Both the position numbers and the translations under genes were made by a program. A stretch of 64,000 nucleotides of DNA from Oegoconia quadripuncta (taxonomy: Eukaryota; Arthropoda; Insecta; Lepidoptera; Autostichidae): assembly GCA_949316235.1 (NCBI GenBank), contig OX438753.1, positions 22,500,801 to 22,564,800 on the forward strand, given 5' to 3'. Numbering within the stretch: the stretch's first letter is position 1; each line of letters begins with the position of its first letter. The notes beneath the pieces are model-generated. The model was not told the DNA's origin. It saw only the letters and a program-made list of their open reading frames with translations, and made no database searches. This document shows, in pieces, positions 1 to 10,451 of this stretch.

Positions 1-87
1 TTTCACAATAATGTAAGGTATCAAAGCAACATCTCAAGTTTGCACTTGAGAATAGTCTTACGTACCTGGTTCTTGTATATTAGCGTG
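1..87. other. Unassigned AT-rich edge
   Basis: No open frame or repeat is recognised here. The first clear repeat begins with the decayed 3' end of a SINE-I copy at about 88. Confidence 0.5.
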
Positions 88-353
88 GAGCATGAAGGTG
101 GAAAGCGTACTAACCCGGAAGCCCCTTTATTTTTGAGACTGGCTAAGTAATCTCTGGCCACCGGAACACAACAATGCTATTAATATTGCTGTTTGGCGAC
201 AGACTTAGATAAGATAGTGGTAGCTAGCCAGGCGGATATTTAAAATACCCTACCACCAACCAAACCGCGTACTAAACATGTACCCCGCTGGGGATCGAAT
301 CGAGCTCTGATTCGTAACCCTTAAGTTGTTTACATTGAGCTGATGAGGCGGTT
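88..353 (-). mobile_element. SINE-I copy 1, decayed
   Basis: Read on the minus strand, it runs from the tRNA-like head (reverse of 'aaccgcctc' at about 345-353) through the B box in 'ccccgctggggatcgaat' to the body 'gctagccaggcgg'. The 3' end (the 'cctcaatcacacctgatg' block and A tail) is missing. It is more diverged than the other copies, including changes in the B box, so it is probably old. Confidence 0.85.
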
Positions 354-405
354 CCTCTCCATCTGGTTGTGTGACCTCGAGCTTTCTTATGAAGGCTATA
401 TCATC
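354..405 (-). mobile_element. RTE-type LINE fragment
   Basis: About 50 bp resembling part of the RTE tails at 6205-6245 and 45855-45890 (shared core 'tgtgacctcgagctttctta'-like). In those copies it encodes the segment around 'MGLIRRLKVTQ' on the minus strand. It abuts SINE-I copy 1. Confidence 0.6.
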
Positions 406-442
406 ATCAGAAACCATGGTTTAGTATCATAAGTCGATTCGT

Positions 443-680
443 CGACCTGTTTGGTGTAGTGGTTAGCAACACTGACCCCATACCAAAATGATGAATACGG
501 GCATGTGTACCCGAGTTATGGATGTTTTCATTTATAATAAGTATAATATTTATTTACAAAAAAAAAATGTATTTATGTAGTATATCAACCATCTGGTATC
601 CACAACACAAGCCTATAGTTACTTACTGTGGAACTAGATGGCGCTGTGTATATGGCAAGGATATTTATTATTATTATAAG
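443..680 (+). mobile_element. SINE-II copy 1, B box deleted
   Basis: It starts with the tRNA-like A box region 'tttggtgtagtggttagcaa', then jumps to 'atgaatacgggcatgtgtac'. The roughly 40-bp B-box segment ('gggttcgaatcccgct' in intact copies) is missing, so this copy should lack an intact internal pol III promoter. The 3' half ('accatctggtatccacaac', 'ctagatggcgctgtgt') is well kept. Confidence 0.88.
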
Positions 681-1816
<1,136 letters not shown>

Positions 1817-1963
1817 GTGTGTTTGGGTGGTTTTGTGTTGTATCTTTTGTGGAAGGTTATTACACAATCGTTTGTACAATGGACTCAATGTCATAAATAT
1901 ACCCTTTAGTCTAACAACATTGTTATGGATGGACTTGTCGTATGACCGTTTACAATGCAATTA

Positions 1964-2113
1964 TGTCGATTCGGATGTACACCAACTAAACTAAAACCAG
2001 TTTTAGAGTGGTGCTTTCGCATCGTATTGTTCCAGGGAGAAAGAGGCAGTACTGAAGGCACCACTCCAACACTGGTTTTAGTTTAGTTGATGTATATCAG
2101 AATTGACACCAAT
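1964..2113. mobile_element. Palindromic MITE M1, copy 1
   Basis: About 150 bp whose ends are inverted copies of each other: 'tgtcgattcggatgtacacc' on the left, and a diverged complement ending 'gacaccaat' on the right. Two further copies lie at 30021-30165 and 53824-53972. Internal 'gagtggtgc'/'gcaccactc' also pairs, so nearly the whole element folds. No coding capacity. This copy has the most decayed right end. Confidence 0.85.
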
Positions 2114-2124
2114 ATAATACAAAA

Positions 2125-2265
2125 TAACAATATGAGTTTAAAAACCAAAATCCCGACAGCATATTTCGTATTTAGCCGGCGCCATGTTGGATTTTTTTAC
2201 CTTAAAATATGTCTTATGACACTCTAGGGATCATGACGAATGTAACGACACCATGCACTGTGTGC
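2125..2265 (-). repeat. Dispersed repeat, partner of 11040-11200
   Basis: The block with 'cccgacagcatatttcgtat', 'gccatgttggatttttttac' and 'atcatgacgaatgtaacgac' reappears, inverted and diverged, at about 11040-11200. No coding potential or termini are recognisable. Confidence 0.65.
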
Positions 2266-2274
2266 ATGTGTAAG

Positions 2275-2345
2275 GATATTTATTTATATATTTATTTGTT
2301 TGTTTATTTATTTATTTATTTACTTATTTATTTATTTACTTAGTT
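2275..2345. repeat. ATTT-type simple repeat
   Basis: Degenerate (TTTA)n with 'tttgtttgttta' and 'ttacttatttatt' variants. The same 'atttatttatttacttattt' pattern recurs on the far side of SINE-II copy 2 (2619-2652), so the two may be the target-site copies of that insertion. Confidence 0.85.
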
Positions 2346-2595
2346 GGTGAAGTGGTTAGCAACTCCGACCACTGTACCAAAAGGTTGCGGGTTCGAATCC
2401 CGCTAGGGGCATATGTTTGTGTGATGAATACGGACATGTGTACCCGAGTTATGGATGTTTTTATTTATGATAAGTATTTATTTACAAAAAAAAATATATA
2501 TTTATGTATTATATCAACCATCTGGTATCCACAACACAGGCATATAGTTGCTTACTGTGGAACTAGATGGCGCTGTGTGTATGTCTAAGGATATC
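2341..2595 (+). mobile_element. SINE-II copy 2, nearly complete
   Basis: It has an A-box region 'ttggtgaagtggttagcaac' and an intact B box in 'ggttgcgggttcgaatcccg', then 'tgtacccgagttatggatg', a T/A-rich middle and the 3' end 'ctagatggcgctgtgtgtat'. It sits between two similar ATTT tracts, which fits a long target duplication or integration into a microsatellite. Confidence 0.92.
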
Positions 2596-2660
2596 TTTTT
2601 TAATTTTTTTAATTTTTAATTTATTTATTTACTTATTTATTTATTTACTTACTCTTTGTG

Positions 2661-3037
2661 TCACAGTTTAAAAATAGACTGCCACTTGTACGAAGTTCTC
2701 TTATTCAAATGCTAGAAAAGTTTTCGACGCACCAAATGGTTGGTATAGGTACATATAGTATATGTCGTCTCGCGTTATACAGACAGCTATTACGGTTTTA
2801 TTGAGTTTGTAATAACGGGATAAGACGAGGCAATAAACTTCATCAAAATAATATGAACTGCGACTTGCTATCATGAAACACCTTGTTGGACAGTTGGAGA
2901 CGTATTTATAAGCAACTCATATAATGCCCCAACGCATAAAGACGAGAATTATTCATTTGAAACGTATGTATGTGTGTGTGTGCGTGTATGTCTATCTGTG
3001 GCATTGTAGCGCCAAATCGCCTGAGCTGATTTAAGAA
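2661..3037. other. Unassigned stretch
   Basis: No frame of note. A short GT run with 'gtctatctgtggcattgtag' at 2968-3010 resembles the start of the dispersed 'aacccccgacg' repeat seen near 25130 and 47640, but is too short to be sure. Confidence 0.4.
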
Positions 3038-3193
3038 CCAGCGGGGTACATGTTTAAGTACTCGGTTTGGTTGTCAGAGATAAGATAGCCAGTCCCCCAA
3101 ATGTGTTGTCAGTACGCTTCCACCTTCGACCTCATCTTCACTTAACATCAGGTGTGATTGAGGTCAAGTGCAAACCCGTCGTGCATACAAAAG
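3038..3193 (+). mobile_element. SINE-I copy 2, internally deleted
   Basis: The end of the head ('gcggggtacatgtttaagta') runs to 'cggtttggttg' and then directly into 'tcagagataagatagccagt'. About 150 bp of the body are missing. The consensus has GGTTG at both sides of the gap, so the deletion probably arose at that microhomology. The 3' end is intact. Confidence 0.85.
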
Positions 3194-3272
3194 AAAAAGA
3201 ATGTTTTTTTATTTTCGAAAATGTTGGCGAAATTGTTCTCGTCGGAGAGCCTGCAGCCCGCGCTAAAGTTTT

Positions 3273-3299
3273 CTAGAGACCTATTCGATAGGTCTCTAG
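3273..3299. repeat. Short perfect hairpin
   Basis: Twelve-base perfect inverted arms (ctagagacctat / ataggtctctag) with a 3-nt loop. It lies in unassigned sequence between a SINE-I tail and the 'ccgcggcttc' repeat. No following T run supports a terminator, and a eukaryotic role is unknown. Confidence 0.7.
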
Positions 3300-3365
3300 G
3301 CCTCTGTATCAAACAATACAATCCTAAAGAGTGATAGAAAATATCGGACTGTCCCCTATAATGTA

Positions 3366-3505
3366 CACTAGCATTCCGCCCGCGGCTTCCCCTGCGTGGA
3401 ATGAATTTATCGCGCATATGTTTCATTTGTTTATCCTGCGGCACTACTCATTTTATCGGGATAAAAATATCCTATGTCTTAATCCAGGTTATTGTAGTAT
3501 ATTGA
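3366..3505 (+). repeat. Repeat J ('ccgcccgcggcttc' family), partial
   Basis: Matches the longer copy at 46687-46912: 'actagcattccgcccgcggc', 'tttatcgggataaaaatatc', 'ctatgtcttaatccaggtta'. This core is very common in Lepidoptera. I cannot assign the family to a class from this sequence alone. The right end here is truncated. Confidence 0.75.
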
Positions 3506-3526
3506 TACATCGCCTTATTTCGGTGT

Positions 3527-3605
3527 TTAATCCATGGGCGGCGGTGATTGCTTTCCATCAGGTGACCCGCATGCTCGTTTGCCACCCTCTCATATAAAAA
3601 AAAAG
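3527..3605 (+). mobile_element. LINE-b 3' end, severely truncated
   Basis: Only the last roughly 75 bp remain: 'tccatgggcggcggtgattg', 'caggtgacccgcatgctcgt', then the A tail. It is collinear with the ends at 34625-34690 (+) and the reverse of 54120-54200. Confidence 0.85.
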
Positions 3606-4280
3606 CGTAATGGTTTACTGCAACGCATATCGCTTAGTCAGTGCCGATACCAATGTATTAAATAGGGTTGTTCAGTATTAAAGGGCCTTGTTTGTGCAAC
3701 ATCACAATAGACAACTAGTCTTATTTACGGAACCCTCCGTCCTTCGACCAACCACCATCTTTAACATAGCGACCTTTGTCTATCGCGAAATTAAGTTTTC
3801 GCGCAAACCAACCATTAAACTTTCGAGCAATGGTACTTTCGCAATATCGTCTTCGCGCTGTTGTCATTCGAGCTATCGTCTTTCGCTATTGCGTAGTACA
3901 CCCGCGTATGGAGGGCACTGTATGTGGGAAGGTCTGTTAGTGTGCGGCTCCCTCTCTGTGCATGCATGAAGTGTATACTGAAAACAAAAACGTAGACATA
4001 GTAAACGTTGACAATCAGCTGTAATACATATATAGATACCTACAGAGCACATAATTTTTTAATTTTTGTTCTACATGTGTGTATATACGTTGTTAACTGT
4101 ACGTCGTTTTCGTAGTTTTATTACTCCTTCCAATAGGTCAGCTGTCTGGTACGTAATTTGGCGGTCGATAGCAACTATGTTGAAGTATTTTAGGAAGGAC
4201 ACTGTATTTTTTGTGTTTTGACCATTCTGCTGGATGCTTCTACCTCGTTGTTTGGGATGAATCCGCTCTTTTCTCCAGCA
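3606..4280. other. Unassigned stretch with TTCGC-rich segment
   Basis: No gene recognised. Between about 3760 and 3905 there is an irregular series of 'tatcgcgaa', 'tttcgcgc', 'tttcgagc', 'tttcgcaa', 'cttcgcgc', 'attcgagc', 'tttcgcta' at short spacing, unlike the flanking AT-rich DNA. I see no inverted ends. Confidence 0.45.
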
Positions 4281-4619
4281 ATTTTTATTGTCGTTATTTT
4301 ATTTTTATTTTATTTTTTATTTTTATTGGTAATACAGAATCAACAGCATCATTATAAAAAATATTACACAGAATTTACAAGCCAAAGTCATGCCAATAAC
4401 AGATTCTCATTTTTCATTTCGATTCTCTTAAAAAATAATTAGGTGGAAAGTCAGTATTAAATAGTAATAATTATACAATCTAGAGGTAAAAAATTAATTA
4501 ATAGTGAGACAAACTAAGCAATAATAAATAATTTTGTCAATAAGTAAAATTACAATTAAAAAATTGGTCAAATAATTCAATCAATGTCAAATAATCGTCG
4601 TATGTATGAATTTCGCAAT

Positions 4620-4860
4620 GTCGTGTTTTGTGTGTGTGTGTATTGTGTGTGTGTGTGGTTTGGGAATGGATCGATGAGAACGACTAGTCTCGCGGACAGG
4701 CGAGCGAGGCGAGCGAGGCGGAGGAGGGGGAGAACTGCAAACCGGCCGGCCGGCGCGGGCGCGTCTCGATGTGGTAAACACGGTAAACAACACCTACGAG
4801 CCGCAACGCGGCGCGGGAGGGGAATCGTAGTGCATGTAAAGGCAGGCTCACATAGCGACG
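4620..4860. repeat. GT run and GC-rich tract in LINE 3' UTR
   Basis: Interrupted (GT)n at 4628-4660 is followed by a short direct repeat 'gcgaggcgagcgaggcg' and a 'ccggccggccggcgcgggcg' run. Open frames on both strands here follow from base composition and show no recognisable domain. It stands out sharply from 65-75% AT flanks. Confidence 0.6.
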
Positions 4861-5122
4861 GCAATAATAAATATAATAATTCGTAATCCTAATTAATATG
4901 ATGAAATTTAACAAAGTAAGTATGTCATATGGGATAATGAAATTTAATGAAGTGTAATGGGTGTTTAATGGGTTATATATCGGTGCGATTGCTATTGTTT
5001 CACGTTATCGGTTGTTTAATAATGATTATTAATTCGATTAGTAAAGTATTCTATTATATCATTAATAAAATTAATATGAGTGTAAATGATTTAATTTAAA
5101 TGATTATTTATTAGATATTATA

Positions 5123-5905
5123 TTAATTCATAAATTGTAAATATATATTATTTTTGAATCGATTTTTATTTATATGAAATATATCTTGATCCATAAAAAG
5201 TTTGTTGAAAGTTCTTGGCAAACGCACACTAACGCTGTTAGCGGCATAGTTCGTCCGTGCTACTGGAACGTAGAATAATTGAGTATGCCGCGTTCGCTTG
5301 TCAGGCGTGCACAACGTTAACATTTTATCGACGAGAGGAGGACAGTCGAGCGCACCCGAGCATATGTCATGCAACAAGGTCATATCAAACAAAATGCGGC
5401 GATCACGTAACGGCATGAGCTTCTGCTTACGACACGAAATATGATAGTCGTCGCAAACAGTGCGCGTACGAAAATTAAGATGTTTTATAAATTTCATTTG
5501 TACTCGTTCTATTGCATGCTCGTATATAACGTATTGAGGGTTCCATATGGGACAGCAGTACTCGAGAACAGTGCGGACGTAAGTGAAATAAAGTAGTTTT
5601 ATGCAGTTAATGTCTGTGAATGGTTTACTAATACGATAGATGAAACCGAGGTTCCTGTAAGCTTTGTTCACGATTTGCTCGATATGCGCCGAGAATGTTA
5701 GCTTAACGTCTAAAGTAACACCCAAATCCTTCACCGTTGTGTCCCTTTTGATTTTGGTGTTATTTATTTTGTAGTTGAAGATAATGGGTGTGCCTCGTGT
5801 AAAACTTATATGTACACATTTCTCTAAGTTAACATCTATGCGATTACGCGAATAATAGCCAGATAAATTATGTAAGTCTTCTTGCAATCTGTGACAGTCG
5901 GCCAA
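5123..5905 (-). pseudogene. Reverse transcriptase C-terminal half (Jockey/CR1-like LINE)
   Basis: An open frame of 260 codons encoding the part of a non-LTR reverse transcriptase after its catalytic box. The first residues resemble the segment that normally follows the 'ADD' motif (DCHRLQEDL at residues 3-11). Thumb-region signatures follow: VKDLGV at about 58-63 and a conserved 'LEYCCPIWNP' at about 114-123. The C-terminus ends naturally near the 3' UTR. The endonuclease domain, the palm with its catalytic aspartates and any ORF1 are missing, so it is dead for retrotransposition despite being open. The lack of stop codons suggests fairly recent insertion. Clade is uncertain: Jockey or CR1 group. 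It abuts an RTE remnant at 5912 in the same orientation. Confidence 0.9.
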
Positions 5906-5911
5906 ACTTTC

Positions 5912-6406
5912 TTATGATTTCGAGAGGCAGTCAAAGTTTTTAAGGCCCGTATTACAGATTGTTGCAACGTACATCTGCGCTAGATCGTCGGTCCTCGTGG
6001 GGGACCTGCCCACGCTGCGTCTTCCGGTGCGTGGTCCCCACTCGAAAACCTTTCCGCCCCAACGGCCGTCGTTCCTACGAGCGATGTGCTTAAGTGCCAC
6101 TCTAAATCCCAATGCCACTTAAGTTTGGCAATTCTTCGGGTTATATCGGTCACCTCATTTATGATTCGATCCCGCAGGGAGACTCCGAGCATAGCTCTCT
6201 CCATTGCCGTTTGTGTGACCTTGAGCCTTCTTATGAGGCCCATAGTGAGCGACCACGTTTCAGTTCCATATGTCATCACTATATACGTCAACACACGCTG
6301 ATCAAAGACTTTCGTCTTAAAACATTGCGGTATTTCGGAAGAGAAGATATTACGTAGTCAATCGTCGAATCCAACGCTGCCCAGCCGAGTTGGATTCGAC
6401 GATTGA
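5912..6406 (-). pseudogene. RTE-type reverse transcriptase C-terminal fragment
   Basis: Minus-strand frames, broken by shifts, encode the classic lepidopteran RTE tail: 'YGTETWSLTMGLIRRLKVTQ' near 6290-6230, 'AMERAMLGVSLRD', 'VTDITRRIAKLKW', then 'GRWGGKVFEWGPRTGRRSVG' in another frame. This is the region downstream of the palm domain, with no catalytic residues. The distal end carries an 18-bp inverted duplication (6358-6406). Related fragments lie at 354-405, 31620-31870, 42760-43470 and 45615-45960. Confidence 0.85.
6358..6406. repeat. 18-bp perfect inverted repeat in RTE
   Basis: Arms 6358-6375 (tcaatcgtcgaatccaac) and 6389-6406 are exact complements around a 13-nt loop. Only one arm is expected in the RTE sequence (it encodes part of the segment before the 'FGK' region), so the second looks like a foldback made during reverse transcription or repair. 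Confidence 0.9.
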
Positions 6407-6924
6407 CCTCCTTTTCGAAATTGAATTTACCTAACTGGACTGTTTGTCCCAGTTATACATACTTTTCGACGTATACGTGCGACGGGTGGTCGGGTCCCAC
6501 CTGGGATGCCGACGGTTGTTTGAAGATGCGAGTTGGGCGCCGTGGGAGTTGAGACAGGGCCGTGGAATCCGGGCCTATTGGTTCAGCAGATTTGCTCAGG
6601 TGATGACGAATAAACAGATATAAATAGTGGTAGTTAGCTTTTACTAACCACTCGCACAGATTATTACTATAGGTAAAAACAGGTTTTTTAAAGAGGAGAA
6701 AATAGCACAGGGGGAACGTCTACTTCGTAGCTAACCCGGAAAACGACTGTTTCAGAAAACAATTTAGAATTTAGAATTTTGAATCCAATCCCAAAAATGG
6801 TAACAAATACACATTTTTACATAAATAGTTTCTTGGACGGGTGTTTCTCTGCCGGTATGATTCGGATATGATTTAAATTTGTTAAATTAGTACTAATAAT
6901 TTGAGAACAATTAAATTCACTCGC
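6407..6924. other. Unassigned stretch
   Basis: No recognised feature. The segment 6470-6600 is GC-richer ('gggcgccgtgggagttgaga', 'ccgtggaatccgggcctatt') and may be a decayed coding remnant of a transposon, but no frame is convincing. Confidence 0.4.
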
Positions 6925-7465
6925 ACAATAAGTTATTCTTTATTGCACCAAAAAAATTACAATAACAGAGTACAAACAATAGGTCACGTACAAAGGTGGA
7001 CTTATCTCTTTAAGAGATCTCTTCCAGCCAACCTGAGCATTGAAATAGGAAACTTAGTAAATTTGGGGTTTAGCAGTAAATTGTGTGCAAAAGAAAAAAT
7101 CCTATAACGAATAATAAAATAAATAAAAAAAGAAAAGATAACTGAATAATAAACTTACACTAAATATATTACATATACCTACTGTGAAATATATACATAA
7201 CATAATTTAAATATATATATACTATAAACCTACATAAACATACTAATATCACGAAAGATGGGAGAGGTAATGCTCTTTTAGCCTTTTCTTAAATACTGCA
7301 ATTGAAGGGCTGTCCTGAATTAATTTTGGCAGTTTATTCCACATCATGGCTGCTTGAACACTATAGGAGTGAAAAAGAAAGTTTGTGGTGGCTCTAGGAC
7401 AGGCAAGTGTTTTTGTAATGCAGGATCGCCTAGGAACATCAGGAGGGGGGAGTAAATTAAAGTAA
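6925..7465 (-). pseudogene. LINE-d C-terminus plus 3' UTR
   Basis: The minus strand encodes the end of a reverse transcriptase: 'LPPPDVPRRSCITKTLACPR', then 'MMWNKLPKLIQDSPSIAVFK' and 'RLKEHYLSHLS' before the stop near 7249. The AT-rich 3' UTR then runs to a conserved end 'ctggaagagatctcttaaag' and 'gcaataaagaataacttatt' at 6925-7035. A second copy, in the other orientation and lacking the 3' UTR, lies at 44450-44755. Only the last 70 or so codons survive. Confidence 0.88.
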
Positions 7466-8500
7466 CAATCACACATAAGTATTGAAAATTTACCAAATAC
7501 CTACCTATATGATACCTTCTCGTGTCTAGCTTTTTATAGTTTATCACTTGCAGTTGTTTTTGTGTTGATTTCAGATATAGATTTTTGTTTTTGTTTACTT
7601 ATAGTGAATGTTTAAATTTATTCATAGAGTAATAGTAATTAATTCCTTGGTGGCAGCAACTACTCTACTTGGGGGGGGGGGGGGACTGAAAATCAGCAAA
7701 TCTGCTGAGTCTCTGCCTTTTCATCACAGTTTGACCTAATTTATTATCAATTAATTACTTGTTAAATTAACTTTGGTGGTGAATAAATACCTTTTATTTA
7801 TTTATTATGAATAGCATCCAAACGAAAAAAGGTCGAGGTTGAACACCCCGTCACTTATAACTACACATTTCAGTTAGTTTAAAACGTTCATCAATGGTGA
7901 TGTTGGCTATTCATGGAGCCCTCATGGCTGGAGTCTGTCTTCCACTTCACACAACGACTAGTTTTTTTTTGACCTACGGGCACTGTATACATGAAATTCT
8001 AGGTATGCCATTTTCAACACATTTGAGCAATTGTTACGACACTAGTTGGCATATTCATAAACCCAACGTAAAAGTATGTATCATACATAATCGTACATAA
8101 AGTATATTTTTAATGAGACAATCTTGATACATTTATAGCAGGAATACCCGTGATGCACAATTCTGAATACTATTTCACGCTGCTGCTAACAGATTAAGTC
8201 TTTTATGAAAGGGTTATGAAGTATTTTACAATGTTGGCACCAGTATCATTGGTATACAAAGATGAAGCTGCATTTCTCAACGTCTCTGTAGACAATGACA
8301 ATAATAAATATATCAGCCACCCCAATTATATAGGGTGGAAAGATAAACGGGACGAGATAATTATCATAAATGTTTTGGACACTTTCACCAATCAGCTCCA
8401 AATTAAGGCTAAGAAACAGAAAAATATTGTGTTTCCTTTCCTTCTTTTATTATTTTTAACCGACTTCAGAAAGGTAGGTTTAGCGATTTTGATGATTATA
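7466..8500. other. Unassigned stretch with G14 run
   Basis: No supported gene. There is a run of 14 G at 7671-7684, next to 'actgaaaatcagcaaatctg'. The frame at 8216-8590 has no recognisable domain and runs into a LINE tail, so I do not call it a gene. Confidence 0.5.
7671..7684 (+). repeat. Poly-G run (G14)
   Basis: Fourteen consecutive G, rare in AT-rich insect DNA. It could form a quadruplex, and it is also a place where read or assembly errors are likely. Confidence 0.95.
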
Positions 8501-8630
8501 CAAATACACTTTATTGCACAACAGAAAAGAAAATACAGTTTCAGAAAAGTGGTTAGAATAGAATGTACAATTTGGCGACTTTATCACTAAAAGCGATCTC
8601 TTCCAGTCTACTTTGGGTATAAGGACTGTA
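8501..8630 (-). mobile_element. LINE 3'-end fragment
   Basis: The minus strand contains the conserved LINE end 'ctggaagagatcgcttttag' followed by a T-rich spacer and 'tgttgtgcaataaagtgtat'. It matches ends near 57940-58085 (+) and 12713-12838 (-). No coding part is attached. Confidence 0.7.
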
Positions 8631-8787
8631 CATTTGAATTTTAATTAATCTTTTAAAATACTACCTATATAAAAAATTTAAAATACATTCGAAATTTAAT
8701 CTTTGATTACTTATTACATCTGTCGAGTGGAAGGATTCGGTGAGTCGTTACTTGATAAGAAGCTGATCATGGAATTTGAGCAGCAGG

Positions 8788-8915
8788 GATGTTTTTTTTT
8801 TTTTTATATGAGAGAGCGGCAAACGAGCATGCGGGTCACCTGATGGAAAGTAATCACCGCCGCCTATGGACACCCGCAACACCAAAAGGGTTGCCGGCCT
8901 TTGAGAAAGGTGTAG
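8788..8915 (-). mobile_element. LINE-b 3' end
   Basis: It starts with the T run (the A tail on the minus strand) at 8791-8804, then 'gagagcggcaaacgagcatg' and 'acacccgcaacaccaaaagg' up to the codons for 'FSKAGN'. It joins, in the same minus-strand frame, to an unrecognised open segment at 8918-9069. Confidence 0.85.
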
Positions 8916-8917
8916 GT

Positions 8918-9069
8918 GCTAATGTGCTAAGTATTGGTCCATCTCCTTCGACGACGAATGAAAGATCATTATTGATGTGCAGACCTAACATTACTGTAAA
9001 CGTCACCGTGCCGTTCTCGGCGACACAAGCGCCACCTGTAGCCACTTTCCGTAGCACACCGCGTAGTGG
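8918..9069 (-). other. Unrecognised open segment, coding-like
   Basis: About 50 minus-strand codons without a stop, with balanced composition and a protein-like pattern: 'VATGGACVAENGTVTFTV', then 'LHINNDLSFVVEGDGPILS'. The frame is closed by a stop just upstream (near 9075) and continues at its 3' side into the LINE-b tail. GC content is higher than in the surroundings. I do not recognise the family. It could be a captured or orphaned exon, or a diverged piece of the transposon. No splice sites were established. Confidence 0.35.
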
Positions 9070-9145
9070 ATAGTCATACTACGGTCCTTATTATAAATTC
9101 TATCACTAATGTATCGCTATCTCCGACATATCATGGTATATCAAT

Positions 9146-9484
9146 AACCGCCTCCGTGGCTCAATGTAAACAACATTGGGTTTACGTTTCGGAGGTCGCG
9201 GGTTCGATCCCCAGCGGGGTACATATTTAGTACACGGTTTGGTTGGTGGTAAGGTATATTAAATGTCCGCCTGGCTAGCTACCACCATCTTATCTAAATC
9301 TGCCGCCAAACAGCAATGTTAATAGCATTGTTGTGTTCCGGTTGTCAGAGATAAGATAGCCAGTCCCCCAAATAAGATGAGGTTTCCGGGTCAGTACGCT
9401 ACCACCGTCGGCTTCATCTTCACTTAACATCAGGTGTGATAGAGGGCTAGTGCTAACCCGTTGTGGATAAAAAAAATATATAAA
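9146..9484 (+). mobile_element. SINE-I copy 3, full length
   Basis: A complete unit: head 'aaccgcctccgtggctcaat', B box 'gcgggttcgatcccc', body 'ccgcctggctagctaccacc', 'gttgtgttccggttgtcaga', 3' block 'cttcacttaacatcaggtgt', then an A-rich tail. It is directly followed by a minus-strand SINE-II, so the two SINEs lie tail to tail. Confidence 0.95.
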
Positions 9485-9487
9485 ATA

Positions 9488-9749
9488 AAATATCCTTAGA
9501 CATACACACAACGCCATCTAGTTCTACAGTAAGCAACTATAGGCTTGTGTTGTGGATACCAGATGGTTGATATACTACATAAATACATTTTTTTTGTAAA
9601 TAAATACTTATTATAAATGAAAACATCCATAACTCGGGTACAAATGTCGGTATTCATCACACAAACATATACCCCTAGCGGGATTCGAACCCGCAACCTT
9701 TGGGTATAGTGGCCAGAGTTGCTAACCACTACACCAAACAGGTCGTTAA
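9488..9749 (-). mobile_element. SINE-II copy 3, full length
   Basis: Minus-strand copy with its 3' end at about 9490 and the tRNA-like head 'cctgtttggtgtagtggtta' at 9725-9747. The B box 'ggttcgaatcccgct' is intact. Confidence 0.94.
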
Positions 9750-10064
9750 AAATATCAAATTCGACAATAAGTGATGGGAGTAGTCAATGAACTTCATTAA
9801 GTGCTACTGGAAATCTTACTGTCGTCGTGCGGGCGCGGCACAGCATAAATAATTTCCTAAAAAGAACTAACTTTCGTCATTATGTTTTACCTGTCACTTG
9901 CTCTTAATTTATTGCATGTGTTTCATTCTGGAGTACTTAAGGTTTTAGATAAGCAGAGATATAAACCGTCGGCAGAGTTTGTTGGATGTACTGTAATAAA
10001 TATTCCAATATGACTGCTTGTATGTGTAAAATAATTGAGACACAGAGTTGAATACATTTTGAGA
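9750..10064. other. Unassigned stretch
   Basis: No frame, repeat end or motif is recognised. Confidence 0.4.
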
Positions 10065-10290
10065 ACAAACCTATCTCTTCTCGTAGATGTCGTAAAAGGC
10101 GACTAAGGGACTTCCTAAAAAAAAATCTATAGATCTATATACTATCTATAGACTATTGATGGCGATGGGCTCACCCCCTGACACGTGTACATTTCTGTAT
10201 ATATCGCAAAGTGACAGATGGATAATTGCTTCAAACAATATCATTCGAAGTTTGGAACGTCAAAACGATAATGTTTGGGATATCTTGTAA
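10065..10290 (+). repeat. Dispersed repeat K ('aaaggcgactaaggga')
   Basis: Shares 'tcgtaaaaggcgactaaggg', 'gatggcgatgggct' and 'tgtacatttctgtatata' with 27345-27560, in the same orientation. The pattern is frequent in lepidopteran genomes. Class unknown. Here an internal AT run 'atagatctatatactatcta' is added. Confidence 0.65.
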
Positions 10291-10451
10291 AACATTTTGA
10301 ATATGAAAGTTGAATACTTTTATGCCTTATATTATATTGTGTGGTTTGCATTGCACTGCTTGAGTAAGTACACTTCATTATACCCAGAAATAAGTTCGGC
10401 AGATTTTCTTATTTAAAATAATGTAAAGTAGTCTTTTTTTTACTGTCACTT

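Larger units (their letters stand above)
4281..5905 (-). mobile_element. 5'-truncated non-LTR retrotransposon with long 3' UTR
   Basis: On the minus strand this begins inside a reverse transcriptase gene (5905), ends its coding part at 5123, and seems to continue as a long 3' UTR to an A-rich tail at about 4281-4330 (minus strand reads 'aaaaataaaaaataaaataa'). The UTR includes a GC-rich tract (about 4680-4830) and TG runs. The link between coding part and tail is inferred from orientation and the lack of any other repeat between them. Confidence 0.6.

Noticed and set aside
2343..2412. tRNA gene (also the heads of other SINE-I, SINE-II and SINE-III copies)
   Set aside because: The tRNA-like segment is always followed by the same SINE body. 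Repeated, decayed heads of this type are not tRNA genes.
3273..3299. Rho-independent terminator
   Set aside because: The hairpin has no following T run and the sequence is from an insect nuclear genome, where this terminator type does not apply.
4577..4914. Four overlapping short frames with Arg/Pro-rich products
   Set aside because: Produced by the GC-rich and GT-rich tract in a LINE 3' UTR. They overlap on both strands and have no domain.
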